A stretch of 18,551 nucleotides of DNA, taken from positions 1 through 18,551 of the forward strand of contig CAKPLX010000019.1 of assembly GCA_934167785.1 (NCBI GenBank). Direction: 5' to 3'. A program made the position numbers and the translations under genes. Below the pieces are notes generated by a model that was not told where the DNA came from, did not search any database, and worked only from the letters and a program-made list of their open reading frames with translations. This stretch comes from an uncultured Bacilli bacterium (GTDB lineage: Bacteria > Bacillota_I > Bacilli_A > RF39 > UBA660). Below are positions 8,363 through 14,409 of this stretch, in pieces; positions within the stretch are counted from its first letter, which is position 1, and each line of letters opens with the position of its first letter.

Positions 8363-8896
8363 ATGAAAAAAGTTTTACAATTTATTGCTGTATTTATCAT
8401 TGCATTAAGTTTCACTACTAATGTTCATGCTGCAACAAAACAAGACTTAATTGATTATGCATCAAAAACATTTACCATTGCTGGAAAAAGTGTTAGTAGT
8501 CCAGAATTTGCTGCAATCGCTAAAAATTATTTAGCTGATAATACAATTAGTGAAGCAGATGCTGATAAAATTATCGCAAAAGGAGATCAAATTATTGCGA
8601 TTATGAATGCTGCTGGTACAACTGATATTACTAAATTAAGTAAAAGTCAAAAAGACCAAATTCGTTCATTAGCAACAGAAGCAGCAACATTAGCTGGTGC
8701 TACAATCAACTATGATACAACTTCAAAAAGAGTAACGGTAAAAGGATCAAACGGAAAAATGTATGGTTCAGCCGCTCTTGTTACAAATAAATTAGCATCA
8801 ACAGGTTCTGATTATACTGTTTATGTAGCTGTATCTGGATTAGCATTAGTTATGGCTTCAATGGCAGTAATGAGAAAGTTAAAAGGAAATGCTTAA
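8363..8896 (+). CDS. Small secreted protein with LASTG sortase sorting signal
   Basis: This 177-residue protein has an N-terminal signal peptide (1-23: two lysines, a hydrophobic core, VHA before the likely cut at 23/24). The mature part (24-143) is Ala/Asp/Lys-rich and predicted helical, with EADADKIIAKGDQIIAIM near 64-81 and a short beta-like stretch SKRVTVKGSNGKMYG (121-135). The C-terminus is a classic cell-wall sorting signal: LASTG at 144-148, a hydrophobic span (about 152-170) and the basic tail RKLKGNA. The sortase encoded next door, overlapping by eight bases, is its evident processing enzyme. From memory, small proteins of this kind occur beside class D-type sortases in clostridia, with no established function. 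An Ala replaces the Pro of the usual LPXTG. I am sure of the anchoring signal and not of the function. Confidence 0.85.
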   Translation: MKKVLQFIAVFIIALSFTTNVHAATKQDLIDYASKTFTIAGKSVSSPEFAAIAKNYLADNTISEADADKIIAKGDQIIAIMNAAGTTDITKLSKSQKDQIRSLATEAATLAGATINYDTTSKRVTVKGSNGKMYGSAALVTNKLASTGSDYTVYVAVSGLALVMASMAVMRKLKGNA

Positions 8897-9530
8897 AAAA
8901 CTTCCATTTAAAACAATAATAAAAGCAACTGTTATTTCTACAATAGTTGCTTTTATTTATTCAATACTAATCCTATTTGGAACATATTTTCTCTTTTCCA
9001 ATTCTATCCAAAAAACTTTTCAAATAATTAATCTAATTTCTGAAAAATCAAATCAAAAAATATTAAAAGACATTAAATTAGATTTAAAAACGAAAAACTT
9101 AAAATCTTATCCAGAATATGGAACAAAATATGCTACGATTTCTATTCCCTCTATTAATATCAATCAACCAGTTTATTATGGAGATGATACAGAAACTTTA
9201 AAATATGGAGTAGGGCAATATATAGCAAGTTATTTCCCAGGAGAAGGTGGTTCTATCCTTTATATGGGGCATAATACCAGTGATAAATTAAGAAATTTAC
9301 CTCAAATTTCTCTAGGGGATAAAATTATTGTTACAACCACTTATGGCACTTATTCTTACATAGTAGAGAATACTAAAATTATTGAAGATACCCAGTTAGA
9401 TCAAGTATCAATAAAAAGAGAAAAAGAAATATTAATGTTATATACTTGCTATCCAGTAACAACAATCGTCTATACAAAATATCGTTTTGTCGTATATGCT
9501 TCATTAGAGGTAAACGAAAAGGAGGAATAA
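8889..9530 (+). CDS. Class D-like sortase
   Basis: Sortases cut a sorting signal after Thr and join the protein to peptidoglycan. This 213-residue protein has an N-terminal membrane anchor (about 13-36), a spacer, and a sortase barrel from about residue 78 starting ATISIPSINI. The catalytic triad is visible: His128 in YMGHNTSD, Cys187 in LYTCYP and Arg199 in YRFVVYA. The start ATG overlaps the stop of the LASTG substrate gene by eight bases, with AAAAGGA just upstream. This implies translational coupling and one enzyme dedicated to one substrate. The barrel motifs look most like class D enzymes, but LAXTG signals are best known for class E, so the class is tentative. Confidence 0.92.
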   Translation: MLKKLPFKTIIKATVISTIVAFIYSILILFGTYFLFSNSIQKTFQIINLISEKSNQKILKDIKLDLKTKNLKSYPEYGTKYATISIPSININQPVYYGDDTETLKYGVGQYIASYFPGEGGSILYMGHNTSDKLRNLPQISLGDKIIVTTTYGTYSYIVENTKIIEDTQLDQVSIKREKEILMLYTCYPVTTIVYTKYRFVVYASLEVNEKEE

Positions 9531-10355
9531 ATGATTAAAAAAATTATTGTATTTTTAAACCAACTTTTAATTTCTTTGTCTTTAATTACTTTGATTCTCC
9601 TTTCTCTTTTCTTCCAAACTCTTGGAAATAAAGATTACCTATTATCTATTCTCCAAAAAAATAATTATTCAGAGCAAATTTATCAATTTAGTATTTCAAA
9701 AGTAGAAGGAGAAATTGTTTCTTTAGGATTATCTAAAGAAGAAATAGAAAAAATTTATACTAAAGAAAAAGTAGAGAAGGATATTAATAATGTAATTCTT
9801 TCCTTTTATCAAAATAAAGAAATAAAAATTGATACTACATCTATTACCGATAATTTAGATAATATGATCACTAAAAAAGTACAAGAAAACAATAGAAGTA
9901 TTACTTTAGATGAACAACAGGCTATTGACAAACTAAAAACACAAGTAGCAACTCTTTATGAAACAAATATTCTATATTCCAAAAAATATCTTTCTCAAAT
10001 TCAAAGGATATTCTTAAAAATATTTTCTTTAAGAAAAGTTTTTATCCTCAGTAATACAACTATTTTTCTCATTTTAACCATTTTACTTTTCCTTTTAACC
10101 AAAAAGAAGTCCTATTTCAGTAAATCTTTTGGAATAGCTACTTTAACAACATCTTTTGTCTTTCTTCTTATCAAATTTTTTCTTCAAAGTAAATTTCAAA
10201 AAATTGTGATATTCAGTCCATGTTTTTCTAAAATAATAGTTTTAATAATAAATGATATTTTTCAAAAGATGACTGTAAGTGCAATAATTTTAGGAATATT
10301 TAGTTTATTGTTGATTATACTAGGAGTAAATAAAACCGTAAATAAGAAAGGATAA
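9531..10355 (+). CDS. Four-span membrane protein of unknown function, sortase operon
   Basis: The start codon follows the sortase stop directly, with AAGGAGG at the sortase 3' end. The 274 residues comprise an N-terminal span (about 6-28), a long hydrophilic, mostly helical region (about 30-165, rich in Lys, Glu, Asn and Gln with several SKEEIEK-like stretches) and three further spans (about 168-190, 200-218 and 246-266). By charge, with Lys-rich ends inside, the 135-residue loop probably faces outward where the sortase and its substrate meet. I do not recognise the family. A role as a partner, chaperone or retention factor for the sortase or its substrate is inference from the operon alone. 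Confidence 0.75.
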   Translation: MIKKIIVFLNQLLISLSLITLILLSLFFQTLGNKDYLLSILQKNNYSEQIYQFSISKVEGEIVSLGLSKEEIEKIYTKEKVEKDINNVILSFYQNKEIKIDTTSITDNLDNMITKKVQENNRSITLDEQQAIDKLKTQVATLYETNILYSKKYLSQIQRIFLKIFSLRKVFILSNTTIFLILTILLFLLTKKKSYFSKSFGIATLTTSFVFLLIKFFLQSKFQKIVIFSPCFSKIIVLIINDIFQKMTVSAIILGIFSLLLIILGVNKTVNKKG

Positions 10356-10465
10356 TGATTGTGCAAATAATTTTAATCAGTGCAGTATCAATTTCTATAT
10401 TTTTAATTTTAACATTTATTTATTGTGCATTAGTAGTATCTTCTAGAATTGATGATAAAAAATAA
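10355..10465 (+). CDS. 36-residue membrane microprotein
   Basis: A short frame starts with an ATG whose A is the last base of the previous stop codon, and an AAGAAAGGA ribosome site lies five to ten bases upstream. The product begins MIVQIILISAV, is hydrophobic over about residues 2-29 and ends in SSRIDDKK, i.e. one membrane span with a charged tail. The one-base overlap, ribosome site and clear single-span character make it a probable real gene, the fourth in the sortase operon. A terminator begins directly after its stop. The function is unknown. Small single-span proteins of this type often bind or stabilise larger membrane proteins, here possibly the sortase or the four-span protein. Confidence 0.6.
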   Translation: MIVQIILISAVSISIFLILTFIYCALVVSSRIDDKK

Positions 10466-10512
10466 AAAGAGCAAACATATCTTTAGTTTCTAACTATGTT
10501 CGTTCTTTTTTT
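10466..10512. terminator. Bidirectional terminator between convergent genes
   Basis: Arms 10466-10479 and 10495-10508 pair over 14 positions with one mismatch and one G-U pair, and a smaller TTAG/CTAA hairpin closes the loop. A T-run at 10506-10512 serves the + strand, and A-rich DNA before 10469 gives a U-run for the minus strand. The minus-strand gene's stop codon (10483-10485) lies inside the structure. Confidence 0.75.
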
Positions 10513-11241
10513 ACTTTTTCTCTTTTGAATATCAGAATTGTTACAAGCAAATTGATAAGCTGCACTTTCAAGAAGACATTTATGACAATCATTTGAAAAA
10601 AAGTTACATCGCCATTTTTCTCCTTTTTCATCCTCTTCCAAACAACACCAATCATTTTCTTCATAAAGTTGAACAATTTCAAAAGGAGTCAATTCACCTC
10701 TAGAATGAATCTCGTCAATAAACTCTTTTGTATGAGCAGCATAAAATTTTTGAATCTGCATTTTAATAATCACCTGTTCACATAATCCTTTTAAAGCAAC
10801 CACTTGTCCTTTACTACCTCTAGTATAAATTGCTAAATTAATTAATTCTTCATCAATATTATCAAAATACATGAAAAAGAAATTTTTATATTCTTGATAG
10901 TTTTTAAAAATATAAACCTCATTATATTGAGTATCTTGTAAAGTTAAGATTAATTTTTCCGGATATTTTTCTATTGGAATATGGTTTTCTATTTTAGCAT
11001 TGGTTAAAAATAAATAAAGTCTTGTTTTAAAGTCTAAGCTTGGAATTTTCTTTTCAAATTTCATTTCTTTTAAAAGCTCAGCTTCTCTTTTTTCCCATCT
11101 TTTTTTATTTTCTTCTGCTGTCTCACCAGCTATAAAATAACTACCATTAGAGTAAATCTTCTTTCCTTTATCTACATGAGTAAATAAAGCATTCTCTCCG
11201 CTACCAATCATTACAGTAACTTTTTTTTCTTCTTTTTTCAT
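10483..11241 (-). CDS. Uncharacterised protein with C-terminal cysteine cluster
   Basis: The frame is open further upstream to 11379, but an ATG at 11239-11241 preceded by GGAGG (complement of 11247-11251) is the credible start and gives 252 residues. The extra 46 residues upstream would be an improbable run of lysines that overlaps the neighbouring gene. The protein is soluble, with no signal peptide. Its N-terminus has MIGSGENALF and later a KKRWEKREAEL helix. A middle part has alternating beta and helix (LILTLQDTQYNEVYIFKNY, about 97-115). The C-terminal 55 residues carry Cys199, 200, 212, 219, 222 and 233 plus His220, a spacing that could bind zinc or iron-sulfur, followed by a very basic tail (KRKSKKR). 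I do not recognise the family. It lies in the same direction as a second unknown gene, 95 bases downstream of it. Confidence 0.7.
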   Translation of the reverse strand: MKKEEKKVTVMIGSGENALFTHVDKGKKIYSNGSYFIAGETAEENKKRWEKREAELLKEMKFEKKIPSLDFKTRLYLFLTNAKIENHIPIEKYPEKLILTLQDTQYNEVYIFKNYQEYKNFFFMYFDNIDEELINLAIYTRGSKGQVVALKGLCEQVIIKMQIQKFYAAHTKEFIDEIHSRGELTPFEIVQLYEENDWCCLEEDEKGEKWRCNFFSNDCHKCLLESAAYQFACNNSDIQKRKSKKRTNIVRN

Positions 11242-11265
11242 AATAACCTCCAAACTATTTCTTTT

Positions 11266-11271
11266 ATTATA
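11266..11271 (-). promoter_or_regulatory. Possible -10 element before the cysteine-cluster gene
   Basis: A perfect TATAAT on the minus strand lies 25-30 bases before the chosen start, in the 95-base gap between the two minus-strand genes. No good -35 is found 16-18 bases further out, so this is a candidate only. It supports the ATG at 11241 over longer starts. Confidence 0.4.
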
Positions 11272-11336
11272 CACTTTTTTAAATATTTTAACTCTTTTTT
11301 TAAAAGAAAAGATAGTAATTTTTTTCTTTTTAAGTA

Positions 11337-12362
11337 TTATAATATTTCTTTTTTCAAAACTCGTTTTTTTTCTTTCCAATTATTACTTATTAATACAAGT
11401 ATCTGTTGTATATTTTCAGATGAAACATTAATGTTTTTATTATATAAATTTTCAATCATATCCATAAACATTGCTACATACATAGAACTTTTTAGAATAG
11501 GCGTTATCGCTTTTTTTAAATCAAAAAAACAAATATTTGTATCCTTATTTCTATTGACATAAACTCCACAATACTCTTCATCAGGATAGCAGCCTTCATG
11601 ATCAATTACTGTTTGAAAACTAACCTTAGTAATACCGTCATTAATAATTAAATTTTGATAGAGATATCGTTCACTCCATTGACTAGAACGTTTCCAATCT
11701 TCTTCATATTCTTTTACTACTGTCATAGTATCTTCATAGTGATTAATGATATAGGTTAAAGAATTATAAATTAATTTTCTACTAATCATACAAGAATTTT
11801 CAAATTCTAATCTTTTTTGATGGCTTCGTCTTTCTTCGTTTTTTCTTGTGATTTCTTCTTTCCTTCTTTGCTGTAAATCTCTTGTATCTAATAAAAATTC
11901 TTGTAATATTATTTCTAAATCTTCATTGGTAATTTCATAAAGAGAATTACTAGATCTTTTATTGTATAAAAAATTTATAAAGTACTGAATATAAGAAGTA
12001 TTTATTTCTTCAGCATCATAATTAAAAGGTGAAGAAGATGGTGGCAAAAAAGTTAATATTTCTTTTTCTTTTTTATCAAATATCTCTTTGTTATTTAGTT
12101 TTTTCAATTTATAAATTGGATAAATTTGTAAAAATTCTTTTTGATCAATTTTAGGTTTTACTAAGTAGTCATCATCAAACCAAGAACCATTTTTTATACA
12201 CCAATACAGTGTTCCTTCAAATTCAGACATTAGTCTAGCAATGATATCCCCAATTAATTTTAAATCAAAAGTGGATAATGCATCTATCTTTTTTTGTAAA
12301 CTAATCATTTGCTGTCTTTTTTGTTTCCAATCTTCGATATCTTTAATCTTTGTTTGATACAT
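11337..12362 (-). CDS. Uncharacterised protein with central charged helix
   Basis: The 341-residue product starts at an ATG with AAGGAG (complement of 12371-12376) eight bases upstream. It is soluble, with no signal peptide or membrane span. The first 60 residues are helical (DWKQKRQQMISLQKKIDALST). A proline-serine break, FLPPSSSPF, comes near residue 105. A strongly charged helix (about 155-190, DLQQRRKEEITRKNEERRSHQKR) could form a coiled coil. The C-terminal part has a compact acidic and aromatic segment (DHEGCYPDEEYCGVY, about 252-266). I cannot assign a family. The gene is divergent from a LysR regulator (89-base gap) and precedes the cysteine-cluster gene, so it may be controlled by the regulator or act with its neighbour. 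Both ideas are context only. Confidence 0.65.
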   Translation of the reverse strand: MYQTKIKDIEDWKQKRQQMISLQKKIDALSTFDLKLIGDIIARLMSEFEGTLYWCIKNGSWFDDDYLVKPKIDQKEFLQIYPIYKLKKLNNKEIFDKKEKEILTFLPPSSSPFNYDAEEINTSYIQYFINFLYNKRSSNSLYEITNEDLEIILQEFLLDTRDLQQRRKEEITRKNEERRSHQKRLEFENSCMISRKLIYNSLTYIINHYEDTMTVVKEYEEDWKRSSQWSERYLYQNLIINDGITKVSFQTVIDHEGCYPDEEYCGVYVNRNKDTNICFFDLKKAITPILKSSMYVAMFMDMIENLYNKNINVSSENIQQILVLISNNWKEKKRVLKKEIL

Positions 12363-12451
12363 AATATCAACTCCTTACTTGAAGTATACACTAATTTATG
12401 CTATAAATATAATATATATATTTTATATTAAATATAAGAGGGGATTATATC
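12363..12451. promoter_or_regulatory. Divergent intergenic region, likely LysR operator zone
   Basis: This 89-base gap separates the minus-strand unknown gene from the LysR gene. It contains a TATACT (12383-12388, minus strand) that could be the -10 for the unknown gene, and a near-palindromic A/T tract at about 12400-12436. LysR-type regulators usually bind such divergent gaps at T-N11-A sites, but the A/T richness makes any single site unreliable. The AGAGGGG ribosome site for the LysR gene is at about 12437-12443. Confidence 0.4.
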
Positions 12452-13342
12452 ATGAATATTAATATGGAACTATACAAAGTATTTTACATGGTAGCAAAAA
12501 ATGGAAGTATTTCTGCTACAGCCAATACCTTATTTATTTCCCAACCAGCAATTACCTCCCAAATAAAGAAACTGGAATACCAATTAGGGGTTAGTTTATT
12601 TACTAGAACAAAACACGGAGTAATATTAACGGAAGAGGGGAAAATATTATTTGATTATGTCAAAAATGGAATAGAAAGTATTATTAATGGAGAAAACGCA
12701 ATAACCAATCTTAAAAAATTAGATACCGGAACAATTAGAATCGGAGTATCAACAACACTTTGTAGATACATTTTAATGCCATATTTAGAAAAGTTTCATG
12801 AACAATATCCAAAAATAGATATTCAAATCAATAATAATCTATCCAATAATTTATTAAAAGAATTAAGAAATGGAAATTTAGATATTTTAGTAATGTTTTT
12901 GCCTGAAAGTGATAATAAAGATTTAATCTTAAAACCAATTACCAAAATACAAGATATATTTGTTGGAAACAAAAAATATCATGATTTAACCAAAGGAAAA
13001 TTAACGACAAAAGATTTAGAATCATATCCATTTATTTTACCTTGTTCCTCTTCAAATAGCAGAATCCATTTAAATAAATATTTAAAAGAAAACAAATGTA
13101 ATATAAATTCCAAATTAGAAGTCGTTAGTTATAACTTGATTATTGATTTAATTAAAGCTGGCTTTGGTATTGGGTACGCTACGAAAGAATTTATTCTTGA
13201 TGAATTAAATAATAAATCTTTATATGAAATGAAAATGGACAATAATATTTCCAAGAGAACAATTGTTATTGCAACAATGAATAAAAAAGAACCAAATTAT
13301 AGTTCCAAAAAACTTATTGAAATGATTACAAATAAGTCATAA
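12452..13342 (+). CDS. LysR-family transcriptional regulator
   Basis: The 296-residue length is standard for the family. The N-terminal winged helix-turn-helix spans about residues 1-60, with the hallmark NGSISATANTLFISQPAITS (17-36), QIKKLEYQLGVSLFTR (37-52) and LTEEGK. A linker helix follows, and the effector-binding domain runs from about 90, starting with TIRIGVSTT and including PYLEKFHEQYPKI and a GFGIGYATKEFI segment near 233-244. It should bind DNA as a dimer or tetramer and switch nearby genes in response to a small molecule. The divergent unknown gene is the obvious target candidate, plus autoregulation. The effector cannot be read from the sequence. Confidence 0.93.
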   Translation: MNINMELYKVFYMVAKNGSISATANTLFISQPAITSQIKKLEYQLGVSLFTRTKHGVILTEEGKILFDYVKNGIESIINGENAITNLKKLDTGTIRIGVSTTLCRYILMPYLEKFHEQYPKIDIQINNNLSNNLLKELRNGNLDILVMFLPESDNKDLILKPITKIQDIFVGNKKYHDLTKGKLTTKDLESYPFILPCSSSNSRIHLNKYLKENKCNINSKLEVVSYNLIIDLIKAGFGIGYATKEFILDELNNKSLYEMKMDNNISKRTIVIATMNKKEPNYSSKKLIEMITNKS

Positions 13343-13369
13343 TACACATAGTATGATATAGTAAAAAAT

Positions 13370-13408
13370 AAAACTACCTTCATTCAATTTGATTTGAAAG
13401 TAGTTTTT
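13370..13408 (+). terminator. Terminator after the LysR-type gene
   Basis: Arms 13370-13382 and 13395-13407 pair over 13 positions with one mismatch, the loop is 12 bases, and five Ts end at 13408. It lies 27 bases after the stop codon. Confidence 0.7.
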
Positions 13409-13418
13409 ATATTATCTC

Positions 13419-13476
13419 AAAAAGGTTTGAGTATCTATTCAACTGGTGCAGTGAAGTAGATATCTACAACTTTTTT
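13419..13476. repeat. Long stem-loop with A-run and T-run ends
   Basis: The core pairs TATCTATTCA (13432-13441) plus CTG with CAG plus TGAA and TAGATA (13449-13462), with one bulge on each side and a three-base loop (13446-13448). The pairing continues outward through 13424-13431 with 13463-13471 with single-base bulges, and ends in AAAAA (13419-13423) facing TTTTT (13472-13476). A perfect 12-base palindrome lies at 13456-13467. It could be a second bidirectional terminator, a small-RNA hairpin or a miniature repeat element. Confidence 0.6.
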
Positions 13477-13479
13477 ATA

Positions 13480-13508
13480 TTGATATTTTTAATAAAAAAT
13501 GTTATAGT
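13480..13508 (+). promoter_or_regulatory. Sigma-A promoter with extended -10
   Basis: TTGATA (13480-13485) and TATAGT (13503-13508) have a 17-base spacer, with TG one base before the -10. Transcription should begin near 13515, which is after the first in-frame ATG (13514) and supports a later start codon for the gene that follows. Confidence 0.7.
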
Positions 13509-13534
13509 ATAAAATGATTTTGGATGTGGTTTTT

Positions 13535-14086
13535 GTGAAATTAAAAAGAGATCGAATTAATAAAAAAATATCAATAGTGGACGATTCTGATTTAGTAGAT
13601 TTAGAATTATATTTTGTTCCTAGTTTTTTTCTGTTTGTTTTTCCTACTAATAAATTGATTGTTATTAACCCAGATGATGATGAAATTTTTTATCATAATT
13701 TAGAATGGTTAATGAATAATTCTTATGAATTTCCACATAAATATAGTAAAAAATCAGAAGATGAACTTATTTGGCTTTCGGAACAATGTTATAATATTGA
13801 TGATAAAGATAAATGTGATGTGGTCTCTCGACTTATAATTAAAAGAATAAATGGAGAATTTTATATTTCCTATAGCAATCCTTTTTTTGAGAAACATGCT
13901 ATTGATAGAGAAGGAATTGTTTCTTTTTCTCCATCAGGTAATGGATTTTTGAGTAAAAATATTGAAACGGGACTTACATTACAGGATGATATGATAACGG
14001 TATTTTATAATACATTATATGAAAAGAAAATAGCTTATAGCAACTCATTAAAAAAAGTAAAAAACAATAAAAGAGTTAAACAATAA
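13535..14086 (+). CDS. Uncharacterised short protein
   Basis: The frame opens at an ATG at 13514, but this lies at or before the expected transcription start of the promoter at 13480-13508. The GTG at 13535, with GGATGTGG upstream, is the better start and gives 183 residues. The product is soluble and acidic in its first two thirds, with a hydrophobic Phe-rich strand (ELYFVPSFFLFVFP, about 22-35), a DDDEIFYHNLEWLMNN segment (about 45-60) and a basic end (KKVKNNKRVKQ). There is no signal peptide. I do not recognise a family. It stands alone, bracketed by its own promoter and a hairpin terminator. A strand-rich, phage- or plasmid-like small protein is possible, but nothing in the sequence shows it. 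Confidence 0.6.
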   Translation: MKLKRDRINKKISIVDDSDLVDLELYFVPSFFLFVFPTNKLIVINPDDDEIFYHNLEWLMNNSYEFPHKYSKKSEDELIWLSEQCYNIDDKDKCDVVSRLIIKRINGEFYISYSNPFFEKHAIDREGIVSFSPSGNGFLSKNIETGLTLQDDMITVFYNTLYEKKIAYSNSLKKVKNNKRVKQ

Positions 14087-14098
14087 TGTTTTATAATT

Positions 14099-14117
14099 AA
14101 AGTATTATTGCTTTTTT
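14099..14117 (+). terminator. Short terminator after the uncharacterised gene
   Basis: Six base pairs (14099-14104 with 14109-14114, one G-U) enclose a TTAT loop, and a T-run extends to 14117, twelve bases after the stop codon. Confidence 0.5.
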
Positions 14118-14121
14118 ATAT

Positions 14122-14171
14122 GTTAAAATATTTAACCCCTAAGTATTTTGAGACAGGTATCAAAATTAACC
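14122..14171. repeat. Two adjacent small inverted repeats in the gap before tRNA-Thr
   Basis: GTTAAA/TTTAAC (14122-14127, 14131-14136) and TTTTGA/TCAAAA (14146-14151, 14160-14165) lie close together, and TTAACC occurs directly repeated at 14132 and 14166. No gene or promoter explains them. Confidence 0.35.
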
Positions 14172-14205
14172 AAAAAAGAAAAAACAATCTTTTTTTCAGA
14201 TTGTT
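14171..14205 (-). terminator. Terminator for tRNA-Thr
   Basis: On the minus strand a perfect eight-base-pair stem (arms 14198-14205 and 14183-14190, seven-base A-rich loop) is followed by a run of Us interrupted by single other bases down to about 14172. It lies about 40 bases after the tRNA 3' end. Confidence 0.8.
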
Positions 14206-14245
14206 AATATATATCAAAGTTCAACAGTTCGAACAGATCCGTCAA

Positions 14246-14321
14246 TGGTGCTGAAAACAGGACTCGAACCTGCGACCTATTGATTACGAATCAATTGCTC
14301 TACCACCTGAGCCATTTCAGC
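14246..14321 (-). tRNA. tRNA-Thr (anticodon CGU)
   Basis: Read on the minus strand, the 76 bases fold as a standard cloverleaf: acceptor GCTGAAA with TTTCAGC, D stem GCTC/GAGC, anticodon stem ATTGA/TCAAT around the loop TTCGTAA, and T stem GCAGG/CCTGT with loop TTCGAGT. The anticodon is CGT, reading ACG threonine codons, a rare codon in such an AT-rich genome. The CCA end is encoded (14246-14248). Confidence 0.96.
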
Positions 14322-14329
14322 ATAACAAA

Positions 14330-14359
14330 ATTATAACACAAACTTATGGATGAATGCAA
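14330..14359 (-). promoter_or_regulatory. Promoter for tRNA-Thr
   Basis: On the minus strand a perfect TATAAT with extended TG (complement of 14330-14335) lies nine bases before the tRNA 5' end. TTGCAT (complement of 14354-14359) stands 18 bases upstream of it. Confidence 0.65.
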
Positions 14360-14370
14360 CAAAAAACGAA

Positions 14371-14409
14371 AGAAAAAAAGATTCATAAAATCTCCAATGA
14401 ATCTTTTTT
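14371..14409 (-). terminator. Terminator of spoIVB
   Basis: Thirteen perfect base pairs (14397-14409 with 14374-14386, ten-base loop) overlap the spoIVB stop codon. On the minus strand the U-run continues past 14373. The outer half of the stem is A-T, so it may also stop + strand transcription. Confidence 0.8.

Noticed and set aside
10494..10682. Short minus-strand frame within the cysteine-cluster gene
   Set aside because: It is the out-of-phase reading of the same strand, with no start signal of its own.
11242..11379. 46-residue N-terminal extension of the cysteine-cluster protein
   Set aside because: It is Lys/Arg/Ile-rich low-complexity, overlaps the upstream gene's end, and a strong GGAGG site precedes the internal ATG.
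14227..14234. GTTCGAAC palindrome near the tRNA-Thr end as an attachment site or tRNA remnant
   Set aside because: It resembles a T-loop core, but no other tRNA part is present, and there is no integrase or second copy in the window.
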